Shown one piece after another: positions 1-6,876 of a stretch of DNA of 26,150 nt. The DNA is from CAZDGV01 sp964505195 (GTDB lineage: Bacteria; Bacteroidota; Bacteroidia; Chitinophagales; Chitinophagaceae). A program made the translations under genes and the position numbers. The notes beneath the pieces are model-generated. The model was not told the DNA's origin. It did no database searches and was given only the letters and a program-made list of their open reading frames with translations. Where the stretch lies: assembly GCA_964505195.1 (NCBI GenBank), contig CAZDGV010000023.1, positions 1 through 26,150 of the forward strand, written 5' to 3'. How positions within the stretch are numbered: the stretch's first letter is position 1; each line of letters starts with the position of its first letter.

Positions 1-240
1 GAAATGGGCAAAGGAGTGTATGGAATTGAAGCCGCTAGTAATACATATTTTAATAAAAAAGCTTCAAAGCTCACAAAAAATGAAGCAGCACAAATAGCTG
101 CAGCGCTACCAAACCCAAAAAAGTATAGCGTTGTCCCGAAAAGCAGATATGTTGCAAGACGCTCGCAGTGGGTACTGCGTCAAATGCGGAATTTAGAAGG
201 CGATGCAGAAATTCAAGCCATCATTGACTCGCGTAAATAA
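1..240 (+). CDS. mtgA: Monofunctional peptidoglycan transglycosylase, C-terminal part (gene begins before the window)
   Basis: The reading frame is open from base 1, so the gene starts upstream and only about 79 C-terminal residues are seen. They contain GVYGIEAAS followed by a YF and the EAAQIAAALPNP motif, which is diagnostic of GT51 glycosyltransferases. This family polymerises lipid II into glycan strands at the outer face of the inner membrane. The protein ends soon after the LPNP-x-x-Y segment with a basic RRSQWVLRQM helix and has no transpeptidase domain. That fits the monofunctional MtgA type rather than a bifunctional class A PBP. The catalytic Glu region lies outside the window. It is convergent with the NadR-type kinase, with 12 bases between the stops and no visible terminator hairpin. 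Confidence 0.88.
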   Translation, partial: EMGKGVYGIEAASNTYFNKKASKLTKNEAAQIAAALPNPKKYSVVPKSRYVARRSQWVLRQMRNLEGDAEIQAIIDSRK

Positions 241-252
241 ATGACTCAATTT

Positions 253-801
253 TCAGCTCAGATGTTGCTCAATTGCACGTAAAGCACTGTTCAACCGATC
301 TTCATTGGTTCCGCTCACTTCTGCCCAAGGCGTAGACTGATGAATTAACAAATCGCGATAATGATGATACAATTTTATACGTGTTGCTTCATCCGGATAT
401 TCACGGAGCTCGTCCTTCACCCAGGGCAAATCGGGCTTACAAAGCAGATAAAGATCATATTGCCGTTCCGTAATTTGATCGAGTATCCAGGTATGACATT
501 TTCCGAAAACAAATTCACACCATACTTTCATTACATACATATCGGTATCAATGAAAAGATATTTGGGTGTTTCAGGATTGCTTTCAAGCAATTTTACAGT
601 GTAGGCATCTTCCTGCGCAAGTTGTCCCTTTGCAATGGTCAATAGATCTTCAAAACGATAATCGGTACCATGCTCCAAAAGATAAGTGCGTGCATATTCC
701 GGGCACCAAATGGTTTGAAAATGCGAAGCAAGTGCTGCACATAAACTGCTTTTGCCTGTACTTTCAGGACCAAGAATGACAATTTTTTTGAGGGTCTTCA
801 T
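253..801 (-). CDS. NadR-type ribosylnicotinamide kinase (AAA P-loop ATPase)
   Basis: This 182-residue protein opens with a beta-strand and a perfect P-loop, GPESTGKSS (residues 11-19), followed by EYARTYL and later FIDTDMYVMKVW. These are the landmarks of the C-terminal kinase domain of NadR, which phosphorylates nicotinamide riboside to NMN. The adenylyltransferase and repressor domains of full NadR are absent, so this is a stand-alone kinase. It lies 19 bases downstream of pnuC on the same strand. The pair makes sense as uptake followed by phosphorylation that traps the substrate in the cytoplasm. The family and context are clear. The exact substrate (nicotinamide riboside rather than thiamine or another PnuC-type cargo) is inferred from the pairing. 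Confidence 0.85.
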   Translation of the reverse strand: MKTLKKIVILGPESTGKSSLCAALASHFQTIWCPEYARTYLLEHGTDYRFEDLLTIAKGQLAQEDAYTVKLLESNPETPKYLFIDTDMYVMKVWCEFVFGKCHTWILDQITERQYDLYLLCKPDLPWVKDELREYPDEATRIKLYHHYRDLLIHQSTPWAEVSGTNEDRLNSALRAIEQHLS

Positions 802-820
802 TTACTCCTATTTGATCACA

Positions 821-1450
821 TTAGTTTACTTGCTGCTCACTTAAGGCGCGGCGACGCCATTCAACCCATCCGGCAACAGCCATGCCTAACAAAATGATAT
901 AATACAAACTGGTAACCACATACCCTTTTGTAAAGTATAAAGGGATCGATGCGATATTGGTAGCGATCCACCATATCCAGCTTTCAACTTTTTTACGCGT
1001 CATCAGCCACATGCCTGTAAAAGCGGTAGCACTGGCAAAAGCATCTGCCCAGGGGATGGCTCCTGCTGCAAAACTTTGCTTCAAATACTGAAGAGAAAAA
1101 AAGATGGATATATAGATGAATGCGAAAAAAAGCAATTGCATGTTCCACCAGCGCTGGTCGGAAAATTTAATCAACAGTACATTTTGCTGCTGTTGATCCT
1201 TTCTTGTCCACATAAACCAGCCATATACATTCATGACAGTGTAATAGAAATTTACAGATGCTTCTCCCAGCAAATCAGCTTTAAAACTTAGCCAAACATA
1301 AATGATGGTATTGATAAGACCGATGGGATACACCAGAATATGTGCTTTTCTGCTGTACCACACGCTTAAAATACCCGAAAACACAGCGATGTATTCAAGC
1401 AAGGTGGTTGCCAGCAAGCCCTGCATGAAGCGATCTAAAATTTCTTCCAT
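821..1450 (-). CDS. pnuC: PnuC-family nicotinamide riboside transporter
   Basis: A 209-residue hydrophobic protein with about seven predicted membrane helices. The PnuC signature stretches are visible: YIAVFSGILSVWYSRK near the N-terminus, a central NFYYTVMNVYGWFMW segment, and WIWWIATNIASIPLYF towards the end. PnuC proteins are facilitators of vitamin-like nucleosides in the inner membrane; uptake is driven by phosphorylation inside the cell. The following gene is a NadR-type kinase, which supports nicotinamide riboside as cargo. The start at 1450 gives the conserved N-terminal helix with no alternative ATG nearby. I looked upstream (1451-1607) for a TPP riboswitch, which occurs with thiamine-specific PnuT relatives, and saw none. 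Confidence 0.93.
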   Translation of the reverse strand: MEEILDRFMQGLLATTLLEYIAVFSGILSVWYSRKAHILVYPIGLINTIIYVWLSFKADLLGEASVNFYYTVMNVYGWFMWTRKDQQQQNVLLIKFSDQRWWNMQLLFFAFIYISIFFSLQYLKQSFAAGAIPWADAFASATAFTGMWLMTRKKVESWIWWIATNIASIPLYFTKGYVVTSLYYIILLGMAVAGWVEWRRRALSEQQVN

Positions 1451-1607
1451 TATACAAATAAGTTATACACCGGAAATACAGAAAAGCGAATACGAAGATA
1501 CATGCTTGATGTGGCATAAAAGTTAATGTTTCATGAATGAAGCTTTGCAATAAATGAAGGAATCGGGTTAATCGGTTTTTATTTATATTCATTCATAAAT
1601 TCTCGGC

Positions 1608-2417
1608 ATGAGTGAAATCAGCAATAAAACAGTACTCATAACAGGCGGAGCTTCCGGCATTGGCAAGCTGATGGGTGGTTTATGCTTGGAGGAAGGTGCC
1701 AAACGACTCATAATTTGGGATATTGACCGAAAGAAAACTGAAGAAACGATACATGAATTTGCTGAAAAAGGATACGAAGTACACAGTTATCATGTAGATG
1801 TAAGTAACACAGATGAAATTAAGATGGCTGCTAATGATATTATTGAAAAATGGGGCGGAGTGGATTTGCTATTCAATAATGCCGGTGTGGTAGTGGGAAA
1901 AGAGTTTCAGCATCACACCCATCACGATATCGACTTTACGATACGCATCAATACGGCAGCGCTCATGCATACTACCCTTGCATTTCTTCCTGCGATGATC
2001 AACAAAAAAGAGGGGCATATCATCAATATTGCTTCCGCAGCAGGGATGACTGCCAACCCGAAAATGGCAGTATATGTTGCCAGCAAATGGGCAGTGATTG
2101 GGTGGGGTGAAAGCCTTCGACTGGAGCTGGAAAACATTTCAGATCGACTGCATGTTACTACTGTTACGCCATTCTATATCAATACGGGCATGTTTGACGG
2201 TGTTCGCTCACCACTGGTACCCATATTAGATCAGCATGTGGCTGCCAAAAAAATTATCAAAGGAGTAAAACAAAATAAAATTTACGTACGCATGCCATGG
2301 ATTGTATATGCGCTGCCTTTTTTTAAGGGCATTCTTCCACAACGCTGGCTCGATACAGTAGTTGGCAAATGGTTTGGGATATATAAAAGCATGCAGGAAT
2401 TTAAAGGAAGAAAATAA
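1608..2417 (+). CDS. Short-chain dehydrogenase/reductase (SDR)
   Basis: This 269-residue protein has all classical SDR landmarks. The dinucleotide-binding TGGASGIGK is at about residues 11-19, NNAGV at about 91-95, an active-site Ser in IINIASAAG, and the catalytic YVASK. The residues after the active site read TPFYINTGMF where many SDRs have a PG motif. The C-terminus is basic and somewhat hydrophobic (ALPFFKGILPQRW), as in SDRs that act on lipids or sterol-like substrates near membranes, but the substrate cannot be deduced. It is 51 bases upstream of the saccharopine/lysine dehydrogenase-like gene on the same strand, so the two may be co-transcribed. Nothing links it directly to the sulfur genes further on. 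Confidence 0.9.
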   Translation: MSEISNKTVLITGGASGIGKLMGGLCLEEGAKRLIIWDIDRKKTEETIHEFAEKGYEVHSYHVDVSNTDEIKMAANDIIEKWGGVDLLFNNAGVVVGKEFQHHTHHDIDFTIRINTAALMHTTLAFLPAMINKKEGHIINIASAAGMTANPKMAVYVASKWAVIGWGESLRLELENISDRLHVTTVTPFYINTGMFDGVRSPLVPILDQHVAAKKIIKGVKQNKIYVRMPWIVYALPFFKGILPQRWLDTVVGKWFGIYKSMQEFKGRK

Positions 2418-2468
2418 ATCAAATCATCAGCAATTGAAATAGCAAATTACTCGATATTCACAACATAT

Positions 2469-3584
2469 ATGAAAATAGCAGTTCTAGGAGCAGGCATGGT
2501 GGGAAGCACCATTGCAAAAGATTTGGCAGGCAGCTTTGAAGTAACCTGCTTCGACCTCAGTGAAGCAAATCTGTCCAAACTAGAGATGAATGCACATAAG
2601 ATTGCTTTGCAAAAAATGGATCTCTCCGATTATTCACTTTATGCTCAAATGCTTGCACCCTTCAACATGGTAGTATTAGCCGTACCGGGCTTTATGGGCT
2701 ATCGTGCGCTGGAGCAAGTAATCTTGACAGGTAAAAACGTAGTAGATATTTCTTTTTTTCCTGAAGATGCGCTTACGCTTCATCAGCTTGCTAAAGAAAA
2801 AGGTGTTACCGCCATTGTTGACTGCGGTGTTGCGCCGGGCATGAGCAATTTGATTATTGGCAGATATGATAAAATCATGAAGCTCGATGCATTTGAAATT
2901 TATGTGGGGGGATTGCCGCAAAATCCGAAACCGCCTTTCTTATATAAAGCACCCTTTTCACCCATTGATGTAATTGAAGAATATACGCGTCCTGCCAGAC
3001 TAATGGAAAATGGTGAAGTGATTACAAAGCCCGCACTCACCGATCGTTCTCTGATGCATTTTGAAGGAGTAGGTACGCTGGAGGCCTTCAATACCGACGG
3101 GCTTCGCACACTGCTTTATACAATGCCGCATATCCCTAACCAAAAAGAGCAAACATTGCGCTATCCAGGCCATTTAGATCTGATCATTGCTTTGCAGCAA
3201 TCCGGTTTTTTCAGCAATGAACCGATCGTGGTTGGCGAACAGAAAATCGTTCCATTAGAAGTCACTGCAAAACTGCTATTCGACCAATGGAAACTTGAAC
3301 CGGGAGAACCGGAGTTGACAGTGATGCAGGTAACGATGCACGGAGAAGGGAAAACTATTCAATATCAGCTGCTGGACAAATACGATGCTGCAAGCGAAAC
3401 ATCTTCTATGTCGCGCAGTACCGGCTACACCTGCAGTGCAGCAGTGCATATGCTGGCAGAAGGGTTATTTACAGAAAAAGGCGTGTTCCCTCCCGAGCAT
3501 ATTGGCGCAAATGAAGTTTGTTTTGAACACATTTTAAAGTACTTGAAAACACGGAATGTGCAATGGATGAAAACAGCATTATAA
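2469..3584 (+). CDS. Saccharopine dehydrogenase-family protein, resembling L-lysine dehydrogenase
   Basis: A 371-residue protein with an N-terminal Rossmann motif, VLGAGMVGS (residues 5-13), and the family hallmark DCGVAPGMSNL near residue 120. This is followed by YVGGLPQNP and a C-terminal substrate domain with GTLEAFNTDG, LRYPGH and STGYTCSAAVHM. The architecture and length match single-domain saccharopine dehydrogenase-like proteins. From memory the pattern is closest to bacterial L-lysine dehydrogenase (oxidative deamination of the lysine epsilon-amino group, NAD-dependent). Saccharopine reductase activity is the alternative, and without the partner lysine-ketoglutarate reductase in view the direction cannot be settled. 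The SDR gene upstream is a possible operon partner. Confidence 0.82.
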   Translation: MKIAVLGAGMVGSTIAKDLAGSFEVTCFDLSEANLSKLEMNAHKIALQKMDLSDYSLYAQMLAPFNMVVLAVPGFMGYRALEQVILTGKNVVDISFFPEDALTLHQLAKEKGVTAIVDCGVAPGMSNLIIGRYDKIMKLDAFEIYVGGLPQNPKPPFLYKAPFSPIDVIEEYTRPARLMENGEVITKPALTDRSLMHFEGVGTLEAFNTDGLRTLLYTMPHIPNQKEQTLRYPGHLDLIIALQQSGFFSNEPIVVGEQKIVPLEVTAKLLFDQWKLEPGEPELTVMQVTMHGEGKTIQYQLLDKYDAASETSSMSRSTGYTCSAAVHMLAEGLFTEKGVFPPEHIGANEVCFEHILKYLKTRNVQWMKTAL

Positions 3585-3628
3585 CATGTATGAGCAGATT
3601 TCAATAAAACAGACTTGCTTTACTTGAA

Positions 3629-3660
3629 TTGGCATTTATAAAAATTAATAGTAACATTTG
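3629..3660 (+). promoter_or_regulatory. Possible Bacteroidota promoter of the Crp/Fnr gene
   Basis: A TTG at 3629-3631 is followed 20 bases later by TAACATTTG (3652-3660), a one-base-longer variant of the TAnnTTTG box used by Bacteroidota primary sigma. The spacing is right for the -33/-7 pair. The TTG is in frame with the regulator and could be misread as its start codon; as a -33 element it argues for the ATG start further down. If this promoter is used, transcription would begin within a few bases of the ATG at 3665, giving a nearly leaderless message. No TGTGA-type operator is seen here, so autoregulation is not evident. Confidence 0.3.
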
Positions 3661-3664
3661 CAAG

Positions 3665-4318
3665 ATGAATATGCAGGAAAACAATCATAGTTCAGCAGAT
3701 CAGATGCTACAAAAAAATTATCCGCTGTTTGAAGCACAGCTGGTTACGGAAATAGAATCGAAAGGAGAATTTCGCAGTTTTGAGCCTAACGAAATACTCA
3801 TGCGCAGAGGTCAATATATCCGTAGCACCATGCTGATTTTAAGCGGACTGATAAAAGTATATCGAGAAGATGAGGAAGGAAATGAGTTTTTGATGTATTA
3901 CCTGAAACCCGGTGAAGCCTGCGCCCTTTCATTGGTTTGCGCTGCCAAGCATGAAGCCAGCCCAATCATGGCAAAAACCGTAACTGCAACAGAAGTACTG
4001 CTGGTTCCAATTGAGGTAATGAGCGAATGGATGGGAAAATATAAATCGTGGTACCAGTTTGTAATAGAAACCTACAGAAATCGTTTTGATGAACTCTTGG
4101 CAACCATTGACAGCATTGCATTCAGGAGCTTAGATGAACGATTAGAATTTTACCTCAATCGAGCAAAAGAAATACAAGGTGTAAAAATTATTGAACTGAG
4201 CCACCAGGAAATTGCACAGGAGCTCAATACTTCCAGGGAGGTGATTTCAAGACTGCTCAAAAAAATGGAACAACGCGGAAAAGTAAAGCTTTTCCGCAAT
4301 GCGATAGAAATATGCTAG
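3665..4318 (+). CDS. Crp/Fnr-family transcriptional regulator, proposed master of the sulfur island
   Basis: A 217-residue protein from the ATG at 3665 (ATG at 3671 is also possible). Residues about 20-120 form the cyclic-nucleotide-type beta barrel, with an RRGQYIRSTMLILSG strand pair and the KPGEACALSL turn. A long dimerisation helix follows, then a winged helix with NTSREVISRLLKKMEQ (189-204). In that recognition helix R191, E192 and R196 occupy the positions that in E. coli CRP read TGTGA; S195 also resembles FNR. The segment that binds the cAMP phosphate in CRP (an RSA-like sequence) reads SPIMAKT here, so cAMP is an unlikely effector. C86 and C92 flank that turn and could sense persulfide or redox state (inference). 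Three CRP-like palindromes lie just downstream, each heading a sulfur transcription unit. Confidence 0.9.
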   Translation: MNMQENNHSSADQMLQKNYPLFEAQLVTEIESKGEFRSFEPNEILMRRGQYIRSTMLILSGLIKVYREDEEGNEFLMYYLKPGEACALSLVCAAKHEASPIMAKTVTATEVLLVPIEVMSEWMGKYKSWYQFVIETYRNRFDELLATIDSIAFRSLDERLEFYLNRAKEIQGVKIIELSHQEIAQELNTSREVISRLLKKMEQRGKVKLFRNAIEIC

Positions 4319-4330
4319 CATTTGCGTTCG

Positions 4331-4375
4331 TGTGACTTGCATCACAGCTTTAGTGTACTTTCATACTCAAATTTG
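4331..4375 (+). promoter_or_regulatory. Crp-type operator (perfect palindrome) and promoter of the tauE-rhodanese operon
   Basis: TGTGA-CTTGCA-TCACA at 4331-4346 matches the CRP consensus TGTGA-N6-TCACA exactly. A CAAATTTG box at 4368-4375 lies 29 bases after the palindrome and resembles TAnnTTTG. No good -33 TTG is present, as expected for an activator-dependent promoter. If transcription starts about five bases after the box, the operator centre is near -41, the class II activation position. The predicted start then almost coincides with the tauE ATG at 4381, implying a very short leader or none. Confidence 0.75.
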
Positions 4376-4380
4376 CAGCC

Positions 4381-5178
4381 ATGGAAATCATCGGCTATTT
4401 AGCATCTATACTTATAGGCATTTCATTAGGCCTGATTGGCGGAGGGGGCTCTATCCTTACCGTTCCCGTACTAGTCTATTTATTGGGCGTAAATCCCGCC
4501 CTTGCTACTGCCTATTCACTCTTTATTGTGGGCACCACTGCATTAGTCGGAGCAGTTCCAAAATACAAACAGGGTTTGATTAATTTAAAAACGGCCATCA
4601 TCTTCGGAGCCCCGGCAATTGCTGCTGTATATGCAACCCGTAAATTCATCATACCGGCAATTCCCGATGAAGTATTTTATGTAGGCAGCTTCACGGTTAC
4701 AAAATCCATTTTATTGATGTTGATTTTTGCAGTACTGATGGTGTCAGCCTCTTATTCCATGATCCGCGCAAAAAAAGGAGCGGAGCAGAACGATAGCCAA
4801 GAACAAAAGTTCAACTACCCCATGATTCTATTAGAAGGCGCAGTTGTGGGTATTTTAACCGGGTTAGTAGGTGCAGGTGGTGGCTTTTTGATTATCCCCG
4901 CACTTGTTATGCTGAGTAAGTTGCCAATGAAACAAGCAGTAGGCACATCTCTCTTAATTATTGCTGCAAAATCACTCATTGGATTTTTAGGTGACATTGG
5001 CAATACCAACATCAACTGGTATTTATTATTAAGCGTTACTTCACTCGCTGTTGCAGGAATTTTTGTTGGCAACTGGCTGAGTCACAGAATTTCAGGAGAT
5101 AAACTCAAAGTTGGTTTCGGATGGTTTGTGCTTGTAATGGGCATTTATATTATTGTGAAGGAGATATTCTTTCAATGA
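4381..5178 (+). CDS. TauE/SafE (DUF81) family sulfur-anion exporter
   Basis: A 265-residue integral membrane protein with the two-fold internal repeat of the TauE/SafE family. The first repeat begins SLGLIGGGGSILTVPVLVYLLG and the second TGLVGAGGGFLIIPALVMLS; both have the Gly-rich loop followed by a P-x-L-V helix and A-V-G-T-S. About seven to eight helices are expected. Family members move sulfite, sulfoacetate or related anions across the inner membrane. In this cluster export of sulfite formed from sulfane-sulfur oxidation is the natural guess, but uptake of another sulfur species cannot be excluded. It is the first gene of a compact operon and overlaps the next gene by four bases (ATGA). 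Confidence 0.9.
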   Translation: MEIIGYLASILIGISLGLIGGGGSILTVPVLVYLLGVNPALATAYSLFIVGTTALVGAVPKYKQGLINLKTAIIFGAPAIAAVYATRKFIIPAIPDEVFYVGSFTVTKSILLMLIFAVLMVSASYSMIRAKKGAEQNDSQEQKFNYPMILLEGAVVGILTGLVGAGGGFLIIPALVMLSKLPMKQAVGTSLLIIAAKSLIGFLGDIGNTNINWYLLLSVTSLAVAGIFVGNWLSHRISGDKLKVGFGWFVLVMGIYIIVKEIFFQ

Positions 5179-5573
5179 TTTTTTTAACAAAACTTATGCG
5201 GATACTTTATATACTCGTCTTCTTTTTTAGCATAACAAATTCATTAAATGCACAAATAAAGGATATTACTGCAGATGAAGCGATGCGCTATTTAAAAAAG
5301 AAAAAAATAATACTGCTTGATGTTAGAACTGAAGCAGAGGTAAAAGAATCGCACATACCTAAAAGCATTCACATAGATGTATTACAGGAAGATTCATTTC
5401 TTGAGCAAATAAAAAAACTTGACAAAAAATCAACCTATATCATTTACTGCAGATCCGGAAAACGCAGTGTTACCGCAGCTGAACGAATGCAACAAGAGGG
5501 ATTTACCAATGTGCTGAATATGAAAGGAGGAATCCTTTCCTGGAATGGCCCGCTTGTAAAAAACAAACCATAG
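5175..5573 (+). CDS. Exported single-domain rhodanese (sulfurtransferase)
   Basis: A longer frame is open upstream, but the ATG at 5175, overlapping the tauE stop by four bases, gives a clean 132-residue protein with an N-terminal signal peptide. The signal has a basic start, a hydrophobic stretch ILYILVFFFSI and a likely cut after LNAQ near residue 27. The mature part is a rhodanese: LLDVRTEAEVKESHIPKSIHI and the active loop CRSGKRS, with the sulfur-accepting Cys at residue 92. It should therefore transfer or carry sulfane sulfur in the periplasm, unlike the next two rhodaneses. The six-residue loop with basic residues resembles GlpE/PspE-type thiosulfate or persulfide sulfurtransferases. 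PspE is a known periplasmic example. Confidence 0.9.
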   Translation: MIFLTKLMRILYILVFFFSITNSLNAQIKDITADEAMRYLKKKKIILLDVRTEAEVKESHIPKSIHIDVLQEDSFLEQIKKLDKKSTYIIYCRSGKRSVTAAERMQQEGFTNVLNMKGGILSWNGPLVKNKP

Positions 5574-5577
5574 CAAC

Positions 5578-5862
5578 ATGAAAACGATAGAAGAACTTTT
5601 AAAAGAACCTGGCACTAGCATTATTGATGTACGAACCCAGGAAGAATTTGAGATGGAACATTATCCTGGAGCGGTACTGATTCCACTGCACACCATCCCC
5701 ACGGCAGTGGAAGAAATAAAAGAAATGAAAAAGCCCCTTTTAATTTATTGTCGCAGTGGTAACCGCAGTGCGCAAGCTGTTGCTTTTCTTCGGCAGCATG
5801 GTGTGGAAGAAGTATATGATGGCGGGGGATTATTTGACTTATACGCAATTAAAAACAATTAA
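5578..5862 (+). CDS. Cytoplasmic single-domain rhodanese
   Basis: A 94-residue protein without a signal peptide. It shows SIIDVRTQEEFEMEHYPGAVLIP, the conserved fold entry of rhodaneses, and the catalytic loop CRSGNRS with C58 as the sulfur acceptor. The C-terminus DGGGLFDLYAI departs from the usual NLxGG-W pattern but keeps the glycine turn. It starts four bases after the exported rhodanese and stops one base before the next ATG, so it is clearly in the same operon. Its likely role is cytosolic handling of persulfide sulfur delivered by membrane partners or generated by SQR. The particular acceptor is unknown. Confidence 0.9.
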   Translation: MKTIEELLKEPGTSIIDVRTQEEFEMEHYPGAVLIPLHTIPTAVEEIKEMKKPLLIYCRSGNRSAQAVAFLRQHGVEEVYDGGGLFDLYAIKNN

Positions 5863-5863
5863 A

Positions 5864-6181
5864 ATGCTTGGACGCTTATTAAAGCAACTCTTTGGTGCTA
5901 AGGAGAAAACAGACTACAAAGCCCTGTTGTCATCAGGTGCAATCATTATTGATGTGAGAACGCCGGGAGAATTTAAATCTGGTCATATAAAAGGAGCTAT
6001 TAATATACCAGTGGACGACATAAGAAGTAAAGCCAATGATCTGAAGCAAAAGGGGAAAGTGGTAATCACTTGTTGTAGAAGCGGTGCCAGAAGTGGCATG
6101 GCTGCAGGCATACTCAATAAAAATGGCATTGAAGCATATAATGGCGGGCCCTGGAATGTTTTAAATCAAGAAATCAGCTAA
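5864..6181 (+). CDS. Third single-domain rhodanese
   Basis: A longer open frame begins inside the previous gene, but the ATG at 5864, one base after that gene's stop, is the natural start and gives 105 residues. The N-terminus MLGRLLKQLFG is amphipathic but not a signal peptide. The core has IIIDVRTPGEFKSGHIKGAINIP and the active loop CRSGARSG, with C71 as acceptor directly preceded by another cysteine (C70). A CC at the active loop is less common and could allow an internal disulfide or persulfide exchange. The C-terminus keeps YNGGPW, the usual rhodanese closing turn. Its loop and flanks differ from its two neighbours, so the three are not recent copies. Confidence 0.9.
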   Translation: MLGRLLKQLFGAKEKTDYKALLSSGAIIIDVRTPGEFKSGHIKGAINIPVDDIRSKANDLKQKGKVVITCCRSGARSGMAAGILNKNGIEAYNGGPWNVLNQEIS

Positions 6182-6183
6182 AA

Positions 6184-6420
6184 ATGCTTCAAAACTGGAA
6201 TATCGTGCGACTATTACGCTTACTCATTGGCTTCGGTTTGCTCATACAGGGAATTATAGGTCAACATACTATTACGATTGCTATTGGTGGGTTGCTATTT
6301 TTGCAGGGAGTTCTGAATATGGGATGTTGTGGCCCCGTGTGCAATACAAATTCATTTCAAAACGCTGGAAAACAAGAACCAACTAACAAAGAAGCTATTG
6401 CTTTTGAAGAAATAAAGTAA
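6184..6420 (+). CDS. Small DUF2892/YgaP-like membrane protein
   Basis: A 78-residue protein with two predicted membrane helices (about residues 9-25 and 29-46) ending in a cysteine cluster, GCCGPVC (C48, C49, C53), and a polar tail. The helix pair and the LLIGFGLLIQGII pattern resemble DUF2892, the membrane domain that in E. coli YgaP is fused to a rhodanese. Here the domain is a separate gene two bases after a rhodanese, so the two may form a YgaP-like assembly in trans. Three closely placed cysteines at the membrane surface suggest sulfane-sulfur or redox relay (inference). Family assignment is from pattern only. Confidence 0.72.
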   Translation: MLQNWNIVRLLRLLIGFGLLIQGIIGQHTITIAIGGLLFLQGVLNMGCCGPVCNTNSFQNAGKQEPTNKEAIAFEEIK

Positions 6421-6427
6421 TATTAAA

Positions 6428-6667
6428 ATGAGCACGACTACCAAAATCAAAACTATATTGAAATGGTATCTCCCCGGCGCCCTATTAGGCATGCTTGGAG
6501 GATATATCTACTGGTATAACTGGGGCTGCGATGGTACATGCCTTATTACTTCAAGCCCCTACCGTAGCATGATTTATTTTGGTGTGATGGGCATTTTATT
6601 AAACCAGATGTTCAAACCGAATTCTACTTCTTCAGATTTATTGCATCAAAGTGAAGAAAGGGACTGA
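6428..6667 (+). CDS. Small DUF6132-like membrane protein
   Basis: A 79-residue protein with two membrane helices (about residues 13-31 and 46-60). Between them lies a loop WGCDGTCLITSSPYRSMIY with cysteines at 34 and 38. This GC-x-x-x-C-I-T-S pattern is the mark of DUF6132, a small family of unknown function seen in Bacteroidota. It is the last gene of the tauE-rhodanese operon, seven bases after the DUF2892-like gene. The conserved Cys pair in a short loop next to a membrane helix suits thiol or sulfur chemistry, but no function has been shown to my knowledge. Confidence 0.72.
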   Translation: MSTTTKIKTILKWYLPGALLGMLGGYIYWYNWGCDGTCLITSSPYRSMIYFGVMGILLNQMFKPNSTSSDLLHQSEERD

Positions 6668-6696
6668 TAAAAATGTGTCAGCACCTTCGAACAATG

Positions 6697-6718
6697 ATTC
6701 TGAATATCTATTCAGGAT
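6697..6718 (+). terminator. Possible hairpin after the tauE-rhodanese operon
   Basis: A self-complementary element with perfect inner arms CTGAAT (6700-6705) and ATTCAG (6710-6715), a four-base loop, and three more outer pairs including one G-T. It lies about 30 bases after the DUF6132 stop. A run of six T occurs about ten bases downstream rather than directly after the stem, so it is not a textbook intrinsic terminator. It may still separate the first sulfur operon from the second, which has its own promoter at 6816-6859. Confidence 0.3.
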
Positions 6719-6815
6719 GAAATACATTTTTTGGTATAAGAAGTCTAGCTGAAAAGTCCATCTTCAATATATAAGTTTCCCAAATCATTGATGTATCTTG
6801 GTAATACCTTTCTTC

Positions 6816-6859
6816 TGTGCTTTTTATCACACAGTAAAGAAGAAGCGCCCTCTATTTTG
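6816..6859 (+). promoter_or_regulatory. Crp-type operator and promoter of the yeeE-tsdA-soxB-like operon
   Basis: TGTGC-TTTTTA-TCACA (6816-6831) matches TGTGA-N6-TCACA with one mismatch in the left half. A TATTTTG box (6853-6859) lies 28 bases after the palindrome. The operator-to-box distance is within one base of that at 4331 and equal to that at 12880. The promoter would give a leader of roughly 12 bases before the ATG at 6877. The preceding 209 bases (6668-6876) hold no gene, only this site and the hairpin at 6697. Confidence 0.72.
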
Positions 6860-6876
6860 CACCACATTAAAGTTTA

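Noticed and set aside
1451..1607. Possible riboswitch (TPP or NAD class) upstream of pnuC
   Set aside because: No CTGAGA-type core or other conserved riboswitch segments were seen on the minus strand in this gap, and the partner kinase points to nicotinamide riboside.
3629..3664. TTG at 3629 as the start of the Crp/Fnr regulator
   Set aside because: The added 12 residues do not look like the family's N-terminus, and the TTG together with TAACATTTG fits a promoter better. ATG at 3665 or 3671 is preferred.
5756..5863. Upstream extension of the third rhodanese into the preceding gene
   Set aside because: It would overlap the second rhodanese by more than 100 bases in another frame, and the extra residues do not resemble a rhodanese. 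ATG at 5864 directly follows the previous stop.
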